A DNA stretch of 28,455 nt from Phaeoceros laevis. Taxonomy: Eukaryota > Anthocerotophyta > Anthocerotopsida > Notothyladales. The DNA is taken from positions 1 through 28,455 of the forward strand of contig JBNGIQ010006076.1 of NCBI GenBank assembly GCA_049999765.1. The letters are read 5' to 3'. Made by a program: the position numbers and the translations under genes. Positions 1 through 10,360 of the stretch are shown here, in pieces (position 1 is the stretch's first letter; every line of letters starts with the position of its first letter). A model generated the notes under the pieces. That model saw only the letters and a list, made by a program, of their open reading frames with translations, made no database searches and was not told where the DNA came from.

Positions 1-469
1 TTGTACACACATCTGTGGAGCTCCACCTCTAATGTAACACATTTGTGCCCATCAGAATCCTTCGCCTACACTTAGCATTTGTCTGGATGCTGGCTCTTCA
101 TTGTGGAGAAGCTGCAGTGATCAAAAAACTTGTCAATGCATGCATCAATGAGCACAAAGAGGGTTCCACAGCGATGAATTTCAAGTTGACCGCCAAGACC
201 ATTTTCCAGAAATCGTCCAGCATCTACAATCCTGTGAGAGGCGGCCTGTGGACAGCGGGCTGGAGTGGCATGGCTGTGGGAAGCAGGCTCCGGAATGCGA
301 AGGGGGCGGGAGCCGGGTGCTGGCCCGAGAAGCCGGGCGGCATGCGAGGCGGGGCAGCAAGCCAGCCAGCCAGCCGTGGTGGCGGGGCTGCAATCCCGGC
401 CGGGCTCTCAGGCTGGACCTGGCGGGGTGTCGAAGCTCTGGACCTTGCGGGATGGCGCTCCAAGCATGG

Positions 470-603
470 TGGCGCTGCGAGCCCGGCGGGATGGCGCTGC
501 GAGCCCGCCGTGGTGGCGCTGCGAGCCCCGCCGTGGTGGCGCTGCGAGCCCGCCGTGGTGGCGCTGCGAGCCCGGTCGTGGTGGCGCTGCGAGCCCGCCG
601 TGG
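470..603. repeat. GC-rich minisatellite, 22-23 bp unit, about 6 copies
   Basis: The unit TGGCGCTGCGAGCCC followed by GCCGTGG or a close variant begins at 470, 492, 514, 537, 559 and 582. Spacing alternates between 22 and 23 bases, so a reading frame drifts through the array. That argues against a selected repeat protein. Related degenerate copies may extend upstream to about 450. Confidence 0.85.
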
Positions 604-854
604 TGCCGGTGCAGCGCGGTGGTGACGGATGCGGCTAGGGCGCTGCAAGCCAGGTGTGGTGGCGGGGTGGCGGACGACGGGTAGCGAGGCCGCGGGTAGA
701 AGGAATGCGGGTAGGGTGGGAGCCGGTCCGGCGGTGGCCACCGACCGGTAGGGGCTGCGAGAGAGAGAGAGAGAGGGGCGAGGTACGGAGTCTACGGACG
801 CGTCAGTCGCACGTATCGCTCATCAACACTCTTTACGATTTAGGAGATGGGATC

Positions 855-1016
855 CCATGGGGCTGGGCTCTTCCATTGGGACGGGTAGGTCTTGAGTTCG
901 ATTCCGGTATCTGATTTACTTTACCCCGCGCGCTGACGCGCACGCTCCGCTCCCGCTCCGTGAGCGCGCGCGTCATGCTAGGTGAGAGCATGTCCCCCTA
1001 AACCCCAGCCCCATGG
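855..1016. repeat. Inverted repeat with internal B-box-like motif (possible SINE pair)
   Basis: Arms of 13 bases (CCATGGGGCTGGG at 855-867 and its exact complement at 1004-1016) face each other across 136 bases. Just inside the left arm, GAGTTCGATTCC (894-905) fits the pol III B-box consensus. The flanking bases do not pair into a T stem, so this is not an intact tRNA. Two tRNA-derived SINE fragments in opposite orientation, or one small inverted-repeat element, would explain it. I see no target-site duplication. Confidence 0.35.
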
Positions 1017-2311
1017 ACAACACATAGAGAGAGCATAGTAGCACACAAACACACACTCTCTCTCATTAAAATTTTTTAATATAAGATTTGCAATTTGCTC
1101 TGAACTTCAAGCTGAGCATTCACGGAATCAACTAGGCTAGTCTAGGTCCGTATCGGCCTTCACAGTAATTACTAATCACCAAAAAGCCATATTACAAGCT
1201 GTGTAATATGAATATGAATATGAAGCCAGCCCCACAAGCTCTATAGGCCACGTCGGAGTCCAACTCAGCACCGACACTCGGCAATCAGGGCGGCAAGCGC
1301 AAGCCGAAGGCGAATGAGTGTGTGCTCGCGTGGCGAGACGTTGTGCTGCTCGTGTCCTACATACGGTCGCGTCCGCTTTGCCCACCGCAAACGTGCACGG
1401 CATAAAACGGCCCTTCCGGAAAAGAGCATCGAATTCTTGGCTCTGGTTTATCCTGGTTAGAGATTGCTGCTGTCGGGTCCTTGAGGACTGACTTCTAGCA
1501 GACTCCACCCCACCAGGAAGGTGAGCGGGACCGTGACTCCATTGCCAGGGAGTGGGCTGCGCGAGGCGGACCAGACAGGTCACCTTCCTCAAGAAGGTCC
1601 CCCAGCAGCCCAGCTGCGCTATTCTGTCATTCGCCCCGATCCACCTCCCATCCACGCTAAGAAGGACTTCGGCGTGGGACGCGCTTGGATGCCTCCACTA
1701 CACGCGCAATTTGACTGCTCTGTCGGTGTGCTTCGTCGTACGGCGCCTGCGGGAAGGCCCTGCGGCCACTTGTGTACCGAATTGGAGCAATTGTGATCTT
1801 GCGAGGCGTTGGATTACCCATCTGGTCAGAATTCTGCTATATCGTCTTCCACCAATTCGAAGACCTCGTTGAGACGCTTCTGCAGGTGCAATATAAGTGC
1901 TTCTCTGCTCTGCGAGAGCAAGCCGGAGGGGACCGAGCGGAGCTGACCAACCGTGGGCTGATAGTGTTGTTGCTGAGTATGATCCGGACTCCAACTATTA
2001 GGGTTAAACATCGCCACCAGGAAGGACCAGCTGAGATGCAGCTTGCAGAGGTAGCCAGGTCTTCATCCAATTCTTTTCGGTCTGCACTCCGGGAGTAGGC
2101 CTACAGGGGCTTACACGGTGGCACTACTTCTGTAAGGAAGTGTTGTCATGTCTGCTTTATATTTGTACAGGTACTGTACAGGTACACCGATGTGGTGACA
2201 TGACCAATTATCCGTGCAACTGACTCTGAATATTTGGAGGGTTGCATTGTTGGAAGCTGGCAATTGATTCTCTTATCTATTTTCAAGAAGTTGGCCGACA
2301 TCTTCTACAGG

Positions 2312-3112
2312 ATGGGAAAGTTACTTATGTGGAAGCAAGCAGGCCTAAACAGCTTGTCGTTGTCATCGGCCGCCCTACAGACGCAATCTGCTGATAGGGT
2401 ACATGTGAAGCTCTCAGCACATAGATTGCAGGTGAGTAGTCACTTGAGGACGCCTGGGAGGAGGCGTGAGTCAATTTTGGGGACTTCGAGTTCGAGCTTG
2501 TTGCCAGTATCTCCAAGGAAGAGACCTGAGAAGAAAAGCCTCCAGGTGGCTTGCCAACGGGCTGGTGTTGTCGATGAGGAAGATTCGAGTGTCCGGCTTC
2601 AACTGCCCTGTGGTAGCAGTTTTCGAGGAGAGGCTGAGATATGGTTGGAGAAAGCAATCTTTGAGATCGTTGGACATCTACAAGAAGCCCCTTTCTTGCA
2701 CCTTGTTTATGATGCACAGCCGTTTACATGGAAGTCGAAGTTGCAGAAGGTGTCTGATGATGTCCTTGCCAATCCCGACAAGTGGAGCTATGTCAAAAAC
2801 TCAATCAATGAGCTCAGTCCTGATGGGATTATATTCGTTCAGCGCTTGCAACCATCAACCCTTGGCAAGACTTGCATAGCGGGCCTCCCTGACGATGTCT
2901 GTGCTGACGTAGTTGTGGAGGAGACGGATGATGACACCGATGTTTGGGGCTTGTTTGTTCAGGCTAAAAGCCTAGGATGGAATGCTTGCTATGTACTGAA
3001 GACAACAAGAGTATTATCAACCTGCGGTGCCTGCACACGATTTTATCTTACTCGAGCCAAGTGTTTCGGTGCTGCTTTGGCAACTCAAATGCAGAATGCG
3101 TGGCTCCTGTAG
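2312..3112 (+). CDS. DUF7804-type protein, probably plastid-targeted
   Basis: The frame runs open from 2234 to the stop at 3112. The first in-frame ATG is at 2312 and gives 266 aa. The N-terminal 100 residues or so are rich in Ser, Arg and Lys, as in a chloroplast transit peptide. The C-terminal part starts at EIWLEKAIFEIVGHL and passes through SPDGIIFVQRL, a WGLFVQ strand and CYVLKTTRV. It ends CTRFYLTRAKCF...NAWLL, in the same order as the plant chloroplast family I remember as DUF7804, whose biochemical role is unknown. The stop follows the conserved terminal WLL directly, so the 3' end is intact. The gene is convergent with SOS1, 467 bases away. Odd points: TCTACAG just before the ATG could be an acceptor, so an upstream exon is possible. 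A strong donor (CAG|GTGAGT at 2432) lies inside the frame. With the acceptor CTCCAG ending at 2545 it would remove exactly 38 codons in frame. Confidence 0.7.
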   Translation: MGKLLMWKQAGLNSLSLSSAALQTQSADRVHVKLSAHRLQVSSHLRTPGRRRESILGTSSSSLLPVSPRKRPEKKSLQVACQRAGVVDEEDSSVRLQLPCGSSFRGEAEIWLEKAIFEIVGHLQEAPFLHLVYDAQPFTWKSKLQKVSDDVLANPDKWSYVKNSINELSPDGIIFVQRLQPSTLGKTCIAGLPDDVCADVVVEETDDDTDVWGLFVQAKSLGWNACYVLKTTRVLSTCGACTRFYLTRAKCFGAALATQMQNAWLL

Positions 3113-3579
3113 TTGCCGGACACATTTAACACAAGATTCAATCTGCAGAACATTGTCTGCAGTATGTAACTGTAAACTGTACAGAATTTTTGCTGCCAGT
3201 CCCATTTAATCCTGGAATTGTGGAATTGGGTTCGTTATATTTGTGTAGTGGTAAGTGCGTGCCTATCTCGAATGATTAATTTCTTCAACACAATTCCTGT
3301 AATCTGGCTCAGTTGCTGGCCAAGCCATCCAAGGCCCCTAAATGCACAGGCCTTGCCTTATCCTGTAAAAGGGGTACCGTCATGGGAATGCAGCTTTGTA
3401 TCAGTACTGTATTATGTTTCCTTCTGATGCAATTAGGGGATTCAGATTTGACCAGTTGCTGGCTTAGTATTAGTATTATGTTTCCGTACGATTAAGATAC
3501 AACTAGAGATTAAATTTGGACCAATTGGAAAAACAGTGTGCTCACCTATGCTACCACGCACTACAGCAAAAGCGCTGTC
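3113..3579. other. Convergent 3' intergenic spacer
   Basis: This spacer lies between the stop codons of the DUF7804 gene (+) and SOS1 (-). It is AT-richer than the flanking exons and has no credible frame. It should hold both 3' UTRs and polyadenylation regions; I see no canonical AATAAA that would place them. Confidence 0.5.
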
Positions 3580-6500
3580 TCATGATTCCCTTCCACCTAA
3601 TCCCTGGAAAAGAGTGCTCGGAGACTCTATTTCCACGATGTGGTCCTCTTCTCCATCTGAATCATCACTGGACGCCGCTCGGTTCGTCGGTTGTAATGCA
3701 ACAAACCTCGTTGGGTTACTCAGTTGAAAAGGTGACGAATTCCGACGCTTTGCTTGCAGAATCCTTCTGGTGAGAGTTGGATAAGATCGACTGTGAGCAT
3801 GTGTCAAAACCTCACCAGTCTTTGCCTGCACAAGACACCCACTGTAAGCTCTCCATTGTTCACTACCCAGTTTGATCCTGAGCTCCTGAGGGATTAGCCA
3901 ACAAGACAGATAGCAGGGAGAATTTCTAACCGCACTTCCAGTCAAGCCAAGCTCCAATGCCCTCGCCATGCAATGAGAGGACTTGAGAATCTGTGAATCG
4001 TTTGCTGCAAGTTTGAGTCTGCTTGGCCGACGGAGCTCGAGGTCAAGCGTGGGATTTGACAGCTTTCTGGTGTTAAACAAGGATACTACGGAGTCTTTCC
4101 TTGCCAGCACATTATGCCCAAACACTATCACCCTAGATCTTGTCTCCACGTGGAAGTACGTTCCTCTGTTCCCTGATCCTGGAGTACAGGTAATTGTAAC
4201 TTCAGCATCGATTCTGGAGTCCATTCTGACATTAAGACTAGTTCGCAGACTGTTTACCTGTGATCGGAGAGTATGACTCAGACACCAGTCCAGCAGGAGC
4301 AGAGATAATGGCATCTTTCCCTTGCACCTTAAGATGTCCTTCCAACAGAATGCCAACCTCGCCATGCCGGACTTCGAACACCTCGTCATTGATGTAAGTC
4401 TTCAAGCAGGCACCCTCCAGGATAGCTGCTCGTAACTCCTGCATGGCTATGCTTTCAAACCAGTGAGGCATAACAATCTTGGCAACCACAATGGCACTTT
4501 CCTGCAAGCCCAACAGGGTCACGTCACCACAACAGAGATTAGATAGAGAACTTTTAGAGCTGCTATATTAGACGAAATGCACAGGAGACCCATCAAGCTC
4601 CTTAAGGCCGAGGAATCTGCACACACCTGCCAAAAATATTCATCCAACTCAGGCTCAGACTGCAATACAGCCAGAACCTTTGTTCGTTCGATGAAAAAGC
4701 AGTGAACCGCAGAATCACATGAGATGCTACAAATGTATGGCTTTCCTGTCAGAGACTCATAAAGACCCAACACGCTTGCATGGTAAAAGGTCGAGTGTGA
4801 GGCTTTCTTGTGCTCAGAAGCCCTGCTGCTCCACTGCGCAGAGCCAAACATCACATCAAATGGGACAAAAGAATGTTCATTGGAACATAACAAGACAATC
4901 CTACTGACCTGGAGTATGCCATTAGCAATAAGCCAAATTCCCTCTGGACTGGAACCTTCGCTGAACAGCATAGTTCCCCGCCATTTCATGAATTCTTTCG
5001 CAGCGCTCATGAGTGGCTCTTGCACATCAGCAGGTAATGCTCCAATGAGTGGCTGAGCTCTTAAGAGTTCAGATGTTATGGGTATTTTAACCGAAGGTGG
5101 ATTTCTCATCAGGTGCTTCAGATCAACCTGCCAAATCAAAACGTGTTACTGCAATGACGTAAATGTCCTGGAACCTTAAACTCTTAGCAAATCAGGGTTT
5201 TCCCAAATACACTCATGACCAATCGCACCTGTACAGACTCATGTAGATGTAGTATCTCTTTCTCCCCAAGGAGTCCAGCCTTCTCAAGGTTTTCGACATG
5301 GTCACTCAGATGTTCAAGAATGGCATGTGTAACTTGCTTAGTCTTAATTCCACGCAAAACCTGCGAAGGGAAGCAAAGGCGTTAAATATGATAACTCACC
5401 TTCGACCTCTGCTGTCCAGTAGAGGTTTTAAAAAACCTGGGGGAATGACAGTCGAACATCTTCAAGAAACTCCTTTGCCTCTTCTGCTTCTGCGTCACTT
5501 TCTGCAATCACGTCATCTGCCACCATGCTTTCACCTGATACAAAACAGGACGTGTATATCATCCAATCAGTTCAACTCAGACGGGTAATATAGGTTACCA
5601 TGACACCCGTGCAAGATCATTGGTACAATGCTTTCAAATACGCCATGTCGTCACCTTCTTTAAAAGCAACCTTGCAGGTCCCAAATACCTCAGTATGCCA
5701 TGAGCTCGAGCCTAATCTGCAGAGATACTCTACAAAACGTTTCCTGGTAATCATACACTAGTCACTTACATACCAAGAAAGTCACGGAGCTGTTGCCGGA
5801 CTTGCCTATGAGCTCGGAGAAATCCCGCAGATATGTAACATCCAAGTTCCAACCTTTCAACTAGAAAAGATGTAACCAGCCTCTGAGGTACCCATTTCCA
5901 ACGTCTATATTTGAGGTTTTTCAGGAACCTAGGTAAGTGGACGTATGGATGGAGTCCTTTCCAATCTTGAATGGGCTGATGGTGAGCTACCTTGTCAAGT
6001 GCTTCATCTACAGATTGCATCAAGAGGAGTGCTGCTGTCTTTGTTACTCTTCGTTCTTCTAGCATTTTCCAGTAAGCAGCTCGCACCCCTGTATCAAACA
6101 ACTATCAACTCATGACAATGTTGCTGAAGTTCAAGGATTGTTCCTCTCAATGAAGCATTAAAAGCCCGTGATCCTGCAAACTCACGCAGCTAGTTAAATC
6201 CAGAGTGTCATTTGTGACAAGACAAAGCACTTGCCATGTAAAAACCGCAATCTTGTGTCTTGAAGGTGCGCGATACGTAGGGCCAAACCGCTAGCCGCTG
6301 ATTCATGAGGGTGAATGGGAGGACCTGCCTCAGAAACCAGATTCAGACAGCTTACGTACTCCTTCACTGTTGCCCAGTCAGCAGGGCCAAGGTCTTCGTC
6401 TTCCAATAGATCTCCGTAAGCATCCAAAGCTTTCCCATACATATCAAATTTTGCATAGTCCAGCATAACAGCCTGCACCCAGCATTGCAAGATGCCATTC

Positions 6501-9500
6501 AACTGCTTTGACATTCACCAAAAAGTTTCAGGGCCGAACATGGACACAGACAACAGCTACCAGCATTTAGAACCAATTTTTGGTCAAGTTACCAGAGAAT
6601 TTTGGGAAAAAAGCATCAACAATGAACTGTTCTGCTGGTAACATGCGCCAACTGACCATGATTTCTGACGGCCTCGTCAAACCCAGAGCATGTACTAGAA
6701 ATTGGGTCGTAGAACCATTCACAATAAGAGTCAAAAGGACCACACCTCCTGTAAAGAATACAAACTGTGGCAAATATTCTCAGAAGTATGCCGGCGTATC
6801 TGACCATGAGACACAAAGATCTCCCTTCACGAACTAGAATACCAGGCGACACAGAACCACAGACTGCTGCCCTCAAAGTTCAATTCAGACTTAATGCCCA
6901 AGAATGAGTCAAGAATCACTACCTGGGCTTGTGTTTTCTTAGGAATGTAAGGTACCCCCATGGAATTTGTGTCTCCTGTTTGCTGTAGGTCAGCATGGTT
7001 ACTTCTAGCAGGCCATGAGAGAATTTTCATTGCATATACTCTGTTAAAGTTTGGAAGCATGGTGGACAAATCAACCCGTGGAACTTCATTTTGACAATCA
7101 TTTTCGCAAATATCACAACACGTACCGCAACTAGCAATGAAAGTGACAGGGCCACTGCTCCACGAAGACCACCCCAAACAATCATAATAGCGTCTCTCCA
7201 ATCAATCCCATATCCACTGTATCGAAGCCCAGGGTACAGCAGTACAACAAGGAGGCCTCTCGACAGCTGGACAAATATATATAGCATGGCTAGGTAGCCC
7301 CAGTCACGACCTGCAGGAAAAAAAATCCACAGGTGAATATGGCGAGCTGTACTTCAGCCCACACATCACTGGTTCAAATGCAAGTTATGTGGCTCATAAC
7401 ACGTTCCTAGTGTCCACTTGTCATGCTGGTCCCTCCGAAGGCTCAGACACAAAACAGAGTCACAGCTTCCAAGGTAACCTGAACAATAGGCGACATCAAG
7501 CACGTACCATCTATAGTGTCACTGCTTCTTAACATACTCTCTGCAATAATCACGCCGCTGCAAAAGGTGAATGTACGAAGCAACTTAGAGCCATGGGACC
7601 CCATTAGGTGATGACCACAACGCCGACGTGCAAGAACTGGACAACCTAGTTACGGAAGTTAGGGAGACATAGGAAACATGAGAACAGTAACAAAAAGAGC
7701 GACTCAGTCAATTACACCTGAGAATGAATATAAGAGTATTTGCCACATAAGCAATCATCTCCCTGCTCGGGATCCCAGCCCATCACACAGCACGGACAAT
7801 GACTGATAGTCAGTGGAGTTTTCTATACAACTGGTGACAGAGAGGAAACAGTTTGTCCAAGGAAACAATAGGAGTTGAGAACCAAAGCTACCAGAAATAG
7901 TGCATGCTTTTCTCACTTTCCCCGGTAAAAGCTGTCCTCACAAACGCTGCAAAGAATCTGGAAAGAACATCAAATTAAAGAACTGAAAGAACTGCACATA
8001 CAGCTGCATCATGCCTGACCGGCAAATTGCACTCACTTCATGGATATACTGAAGCATCAATCCTCCACAAGTGCTACCAACAAATATCAGCGAAACTGAT
8101 CAAAGGAAAGGAAAAAGTACATGCCGACTGTCATCACAGTTAGGACACCAGAGACTTCTGCCTCATCTTCTGCCTGCACATAAAGAACTAGATGTGAGAA
8201 AATCTCTAGCATGGCAGAATACCAGATGCCTCAAAGAAGACTCTTGCAGATGTGGGGGCCACAAAAAGTTACAGAAGCTGACCACAAAAAAAGCCATGTA
8301 ACTGGCAGTAAAAGTAAGGATGATCTCTATCACCGTGTCGTTAAAGACAGTCCCAAGCCAGATGATGGAGACAAGCCCAAAGCCTAGCCCCATGGCTACG
8401 CTGCAGGCACCATGGTGTTCTTCACAATTCACTCAGGCTCTTTCCAGTTAAACTTCTGTCTACGACAATGAAGCTCAAACAAACGGTAAACGAGAAAAAC
8501 AGACAAATACATATACGTACGCCCCCAATGATACCCGAGCCAAAAATAGGATGATGTCTCCTGCATTGAATCTCTGCCCCAACGTCATCCTTAAGAAAAG
8601 CCGGTACATCACAATAGCAACTCTAGTACATGCAAGAAGAGATGTTAATAACTACTATAAAATCATTTTCTGTCACCGTTAGAAGTGTCCTGCGTGAAAA
8701 AATGTATCAGTTGATCGGCTATTGCCTTGACGGAGAGCGACCGTACAACATTGCAGAATAACGTACACAAACCGTCGCTGCGTACCCGTCATTCATCAAG
8801 GCCTCCCCTTCGATAAGTGTGCTAAGCTTCTTGCTAACCCCAAGTTCCTTCAGTAGAGCAACGACTGCCACCGGGTCGGTTGCACCGAGTAAGCCTCCCA
8901 GTAGAAGAGATGTGCTCCAATCCCAGCCATAAGGGAAGAGGTACTGAGTAGCAACATGCGAAGAAAGTCAAGCACAGTAAGGTTTTGCAGACACTTCCGT
9001 TGAAGGCAGCGTGAAAGCTTTACCTTGTGCACGAAACCAAGACTGAAAGTCACAATCACCACTCCTGGACCCGCAAGGAGCACAATCTGCAGCAAACACC
9101 TCTGCACTTCGAGCAAGACGTCAGATTCAGGTTTTACAGCAGTAATCATGATGAATTGCCACAGTCACCACCTTGATTTGGTGAATTTCCAGTGCGAAGG
9201 AGCTCTCAAACAGAAGCGCCGGCAAAAATATGAACAGAATCAAATTCGGATCAATGTCTGACCCTGCAGCAATCAGCCGACTATAACCCCTCAGTCCAAT
9301 TACAGGAATTCACGCGCTTGGCAGAAAATTCACCAGCATCATCTTCAACCAGCAGCAAAACCCGGAGAATCTTACACATCCGAATGCTCGCACCCAGGTC
9401 ACCCAGTCGGTCCCGCGCCCCGTGCTCTGCGCACGAAACAAACCAAACCAGTCAGTGGTACAAGGTAGCGTTTAAAGGCTGCCGGATGAATTGTAATCTC

Positions 9501-9725
9501 GGAAGCAGAAAAAGCGGAGTTCCAGCGTGATATTTACGCACCAAAAGCTCCAAGGCCAACACCAACGAGCAGTAAAGCAACCGTGTAAGGCACTCTGCTT
9601 CCCCGCAAAAGCTGGCGACAGACAACTCCTAAAGCCAGAGACAGGCCAACGAAGAGAATTGCCACCTCGGGGCTTGGGTGATGTTCACCGGCGGACGAAC
9701 CACCTGGTGGCTCCGAACTCGCCAT
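3580..9725 (-). CDS. SOS1: SOS1/NHX7-type plasma-membrane Na+/H+ antiporter, 22 exons
   Basis: Exports Na+ in exchange for H+ at the plasma membrane. In plants it is activated by SOS2-SOS3. Exons: 9725-9542, 9426-9376, 9263-9172, 9101-9024, 8943-8786, 8622-8521, 8400-8283, 8173-8121, 7957-7892, 7762-7718, 7557-7508, 7310-7126, 6982-6923, 6764-6657, 6472-6235, 6088-5774, 5534-5437, 5360-5229, 5127-4909, 4833-4627, 4501-4328, 4257-3580. They total 3411 bases, in frame, 1136 aa; Arabidopsis SOS1 is about 1146. The membrane domain (about 20-450) has RGSRVPYTVALL, LPALLFESSF, LLAGPGV, GATDPVAVVALLKELG (D158), GEALMND (N186, D187) and GLRGAVALSLS (R382). A long cytosolic part follows: LGPADW, RFLHGVRAAYW, LMQSVDEALD, VERLE..CYISAGFLRAH. 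A cyclic-nucleotide-binding-like fold (about 740-850) has GLYESLTGKPYIC. The tail ends SSDDSDGEEDHIVEIESPS; Ser1123 and Ser1125 match the SOS2 phosphorylation site (DSPS). The start is the first ATG (9725). Intron 15 uses a GC donor. The last intron (4327-4258) is the least certain. Confidence 0.93.
6089..6234 (-). other. GC-AG intron (SOS1 intron 15)
   Basis: The donor reads CAT G|GCAAGTGC and the acceptor GATACAG|GGGTGCG. Joining them gives RFLHGVRAAYW, which matches the conserved plant segment RFLNGVQATYW residue for residue in length. The nearby GT (AA|GTGCTT) would put the next exon out of frame. GC donors normally sit in an otherwise strong consensus (G|GCAAGT), as here. Confidence 0.85.
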
Positions 9726-10360
9726 GGCGGCGGCAGTGTGGACGATCAGAATTGCTGGGAGGACGTCGTGAGTCTCATTTCCTTTCTCCAACTCGCGAAC
9801 TCCAAAGACGATGCCCGCCGCCGATTGGACGGTCAGAGCATCCAGCCAAATGCTTCACTACGTGTCCAACTACGTGTCCAACTGATGAACAGTAGCGAAT
9901 CGAGTTTTGGACCAGAATTTTGCAACGAACATGAAGTGCTTGGCGCTTTGTATGCGGTCGGACTCGTGCGGTATCATAGTCCTACACATGTACAGTAGTA
10001 GTGGTCTTCGCCTCTTGCGGTGCCGTAATCCGTACCTGAGGATACGAAACACCTCATCACATGCTTCGGGCTGACGATTCGACTTGACCACGGGGTCCAC
10101 AATTTGATTCCGTTATCTACTAGAGAGGACTCATGTTTTGTGCAAGTTTTATACGTCTCAACCGCGTCTGAGGCACTAGAGCAAGGAATGGTGCCCAGGA
10201 AGGCACAAAGAATAATTACTTCTTAAACTTCGAGAGCCTAAAGAAATGTTATCAGGCTCTGGACGACGTTGGAGCCTTCCATCCACTACAAGAATTTGGT
10301 GTTAGCAATGCGTTTCATTTGTACAAATGGTAGATTGCATGTGCGTCAGCATAAAAAACA
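9726..10360. promoter_or_regulatory. SOS1 5' flank and 3' flank of hAT-derived gene
   Basis: These 635 bases separate the SOS1 start codon from the stop of the upstream, same-strand hAT-derived gene, so SOS1's promoter and leader must lie largely here. I see no clear TATA box. A 12-base tandem duplication (TACGTGTCCAAC twice, about 9858-9881) contains ACGTG, the core of ABRE/G-box elements. Any regulatory meaning is speculation. Confidence 0.35.

Larger units (their letters stand above)
1..2311. other. Intergenic region without a supportable gene
   Basis: Open frames here are short, overlap on both strands and show no recognisable domain. Those in the first 900 bases follow from GC-rich repetitive composition. 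A (GA)n run lies near 759-774. The part from about 2100 onward probably contains the promoter and leader of the DUF7804 gene that follows. A short direct repeat (TGTACAGGTAC twice, near 2165-2186) is visible but unexplained. The minisatellite and inverted repeat are listed separately. Confidence 0.6.

Noticed and set aside
894-905. tRNA gene suggested by the TTCGATTCC loop
   Set aside because: The flanking bases do not form a T stem and no anticodon or acceptor stems can be drawn.
45-914. Several long overlapping frames on both strands (up to 197 aa)
   Set aside because: They arise from a GC-rich minisatellite whose 22/23-base period shifts frame; no domains or plausible composition.
1176-2098. 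Frames of 76-159 aa on both strands
   Set aside because: No domains, mutually overlapping, no consistent splice structure.
7005-7015. Acceptor TGCTAG at about 7013 as the start of SOS1 exon 13
   Set aside because: After the phase-0 donor at 7125 it reads AAG TAA and stops at once; the downstream CTACAG keeps the frame to KKTQAQ|FVFFTGG.
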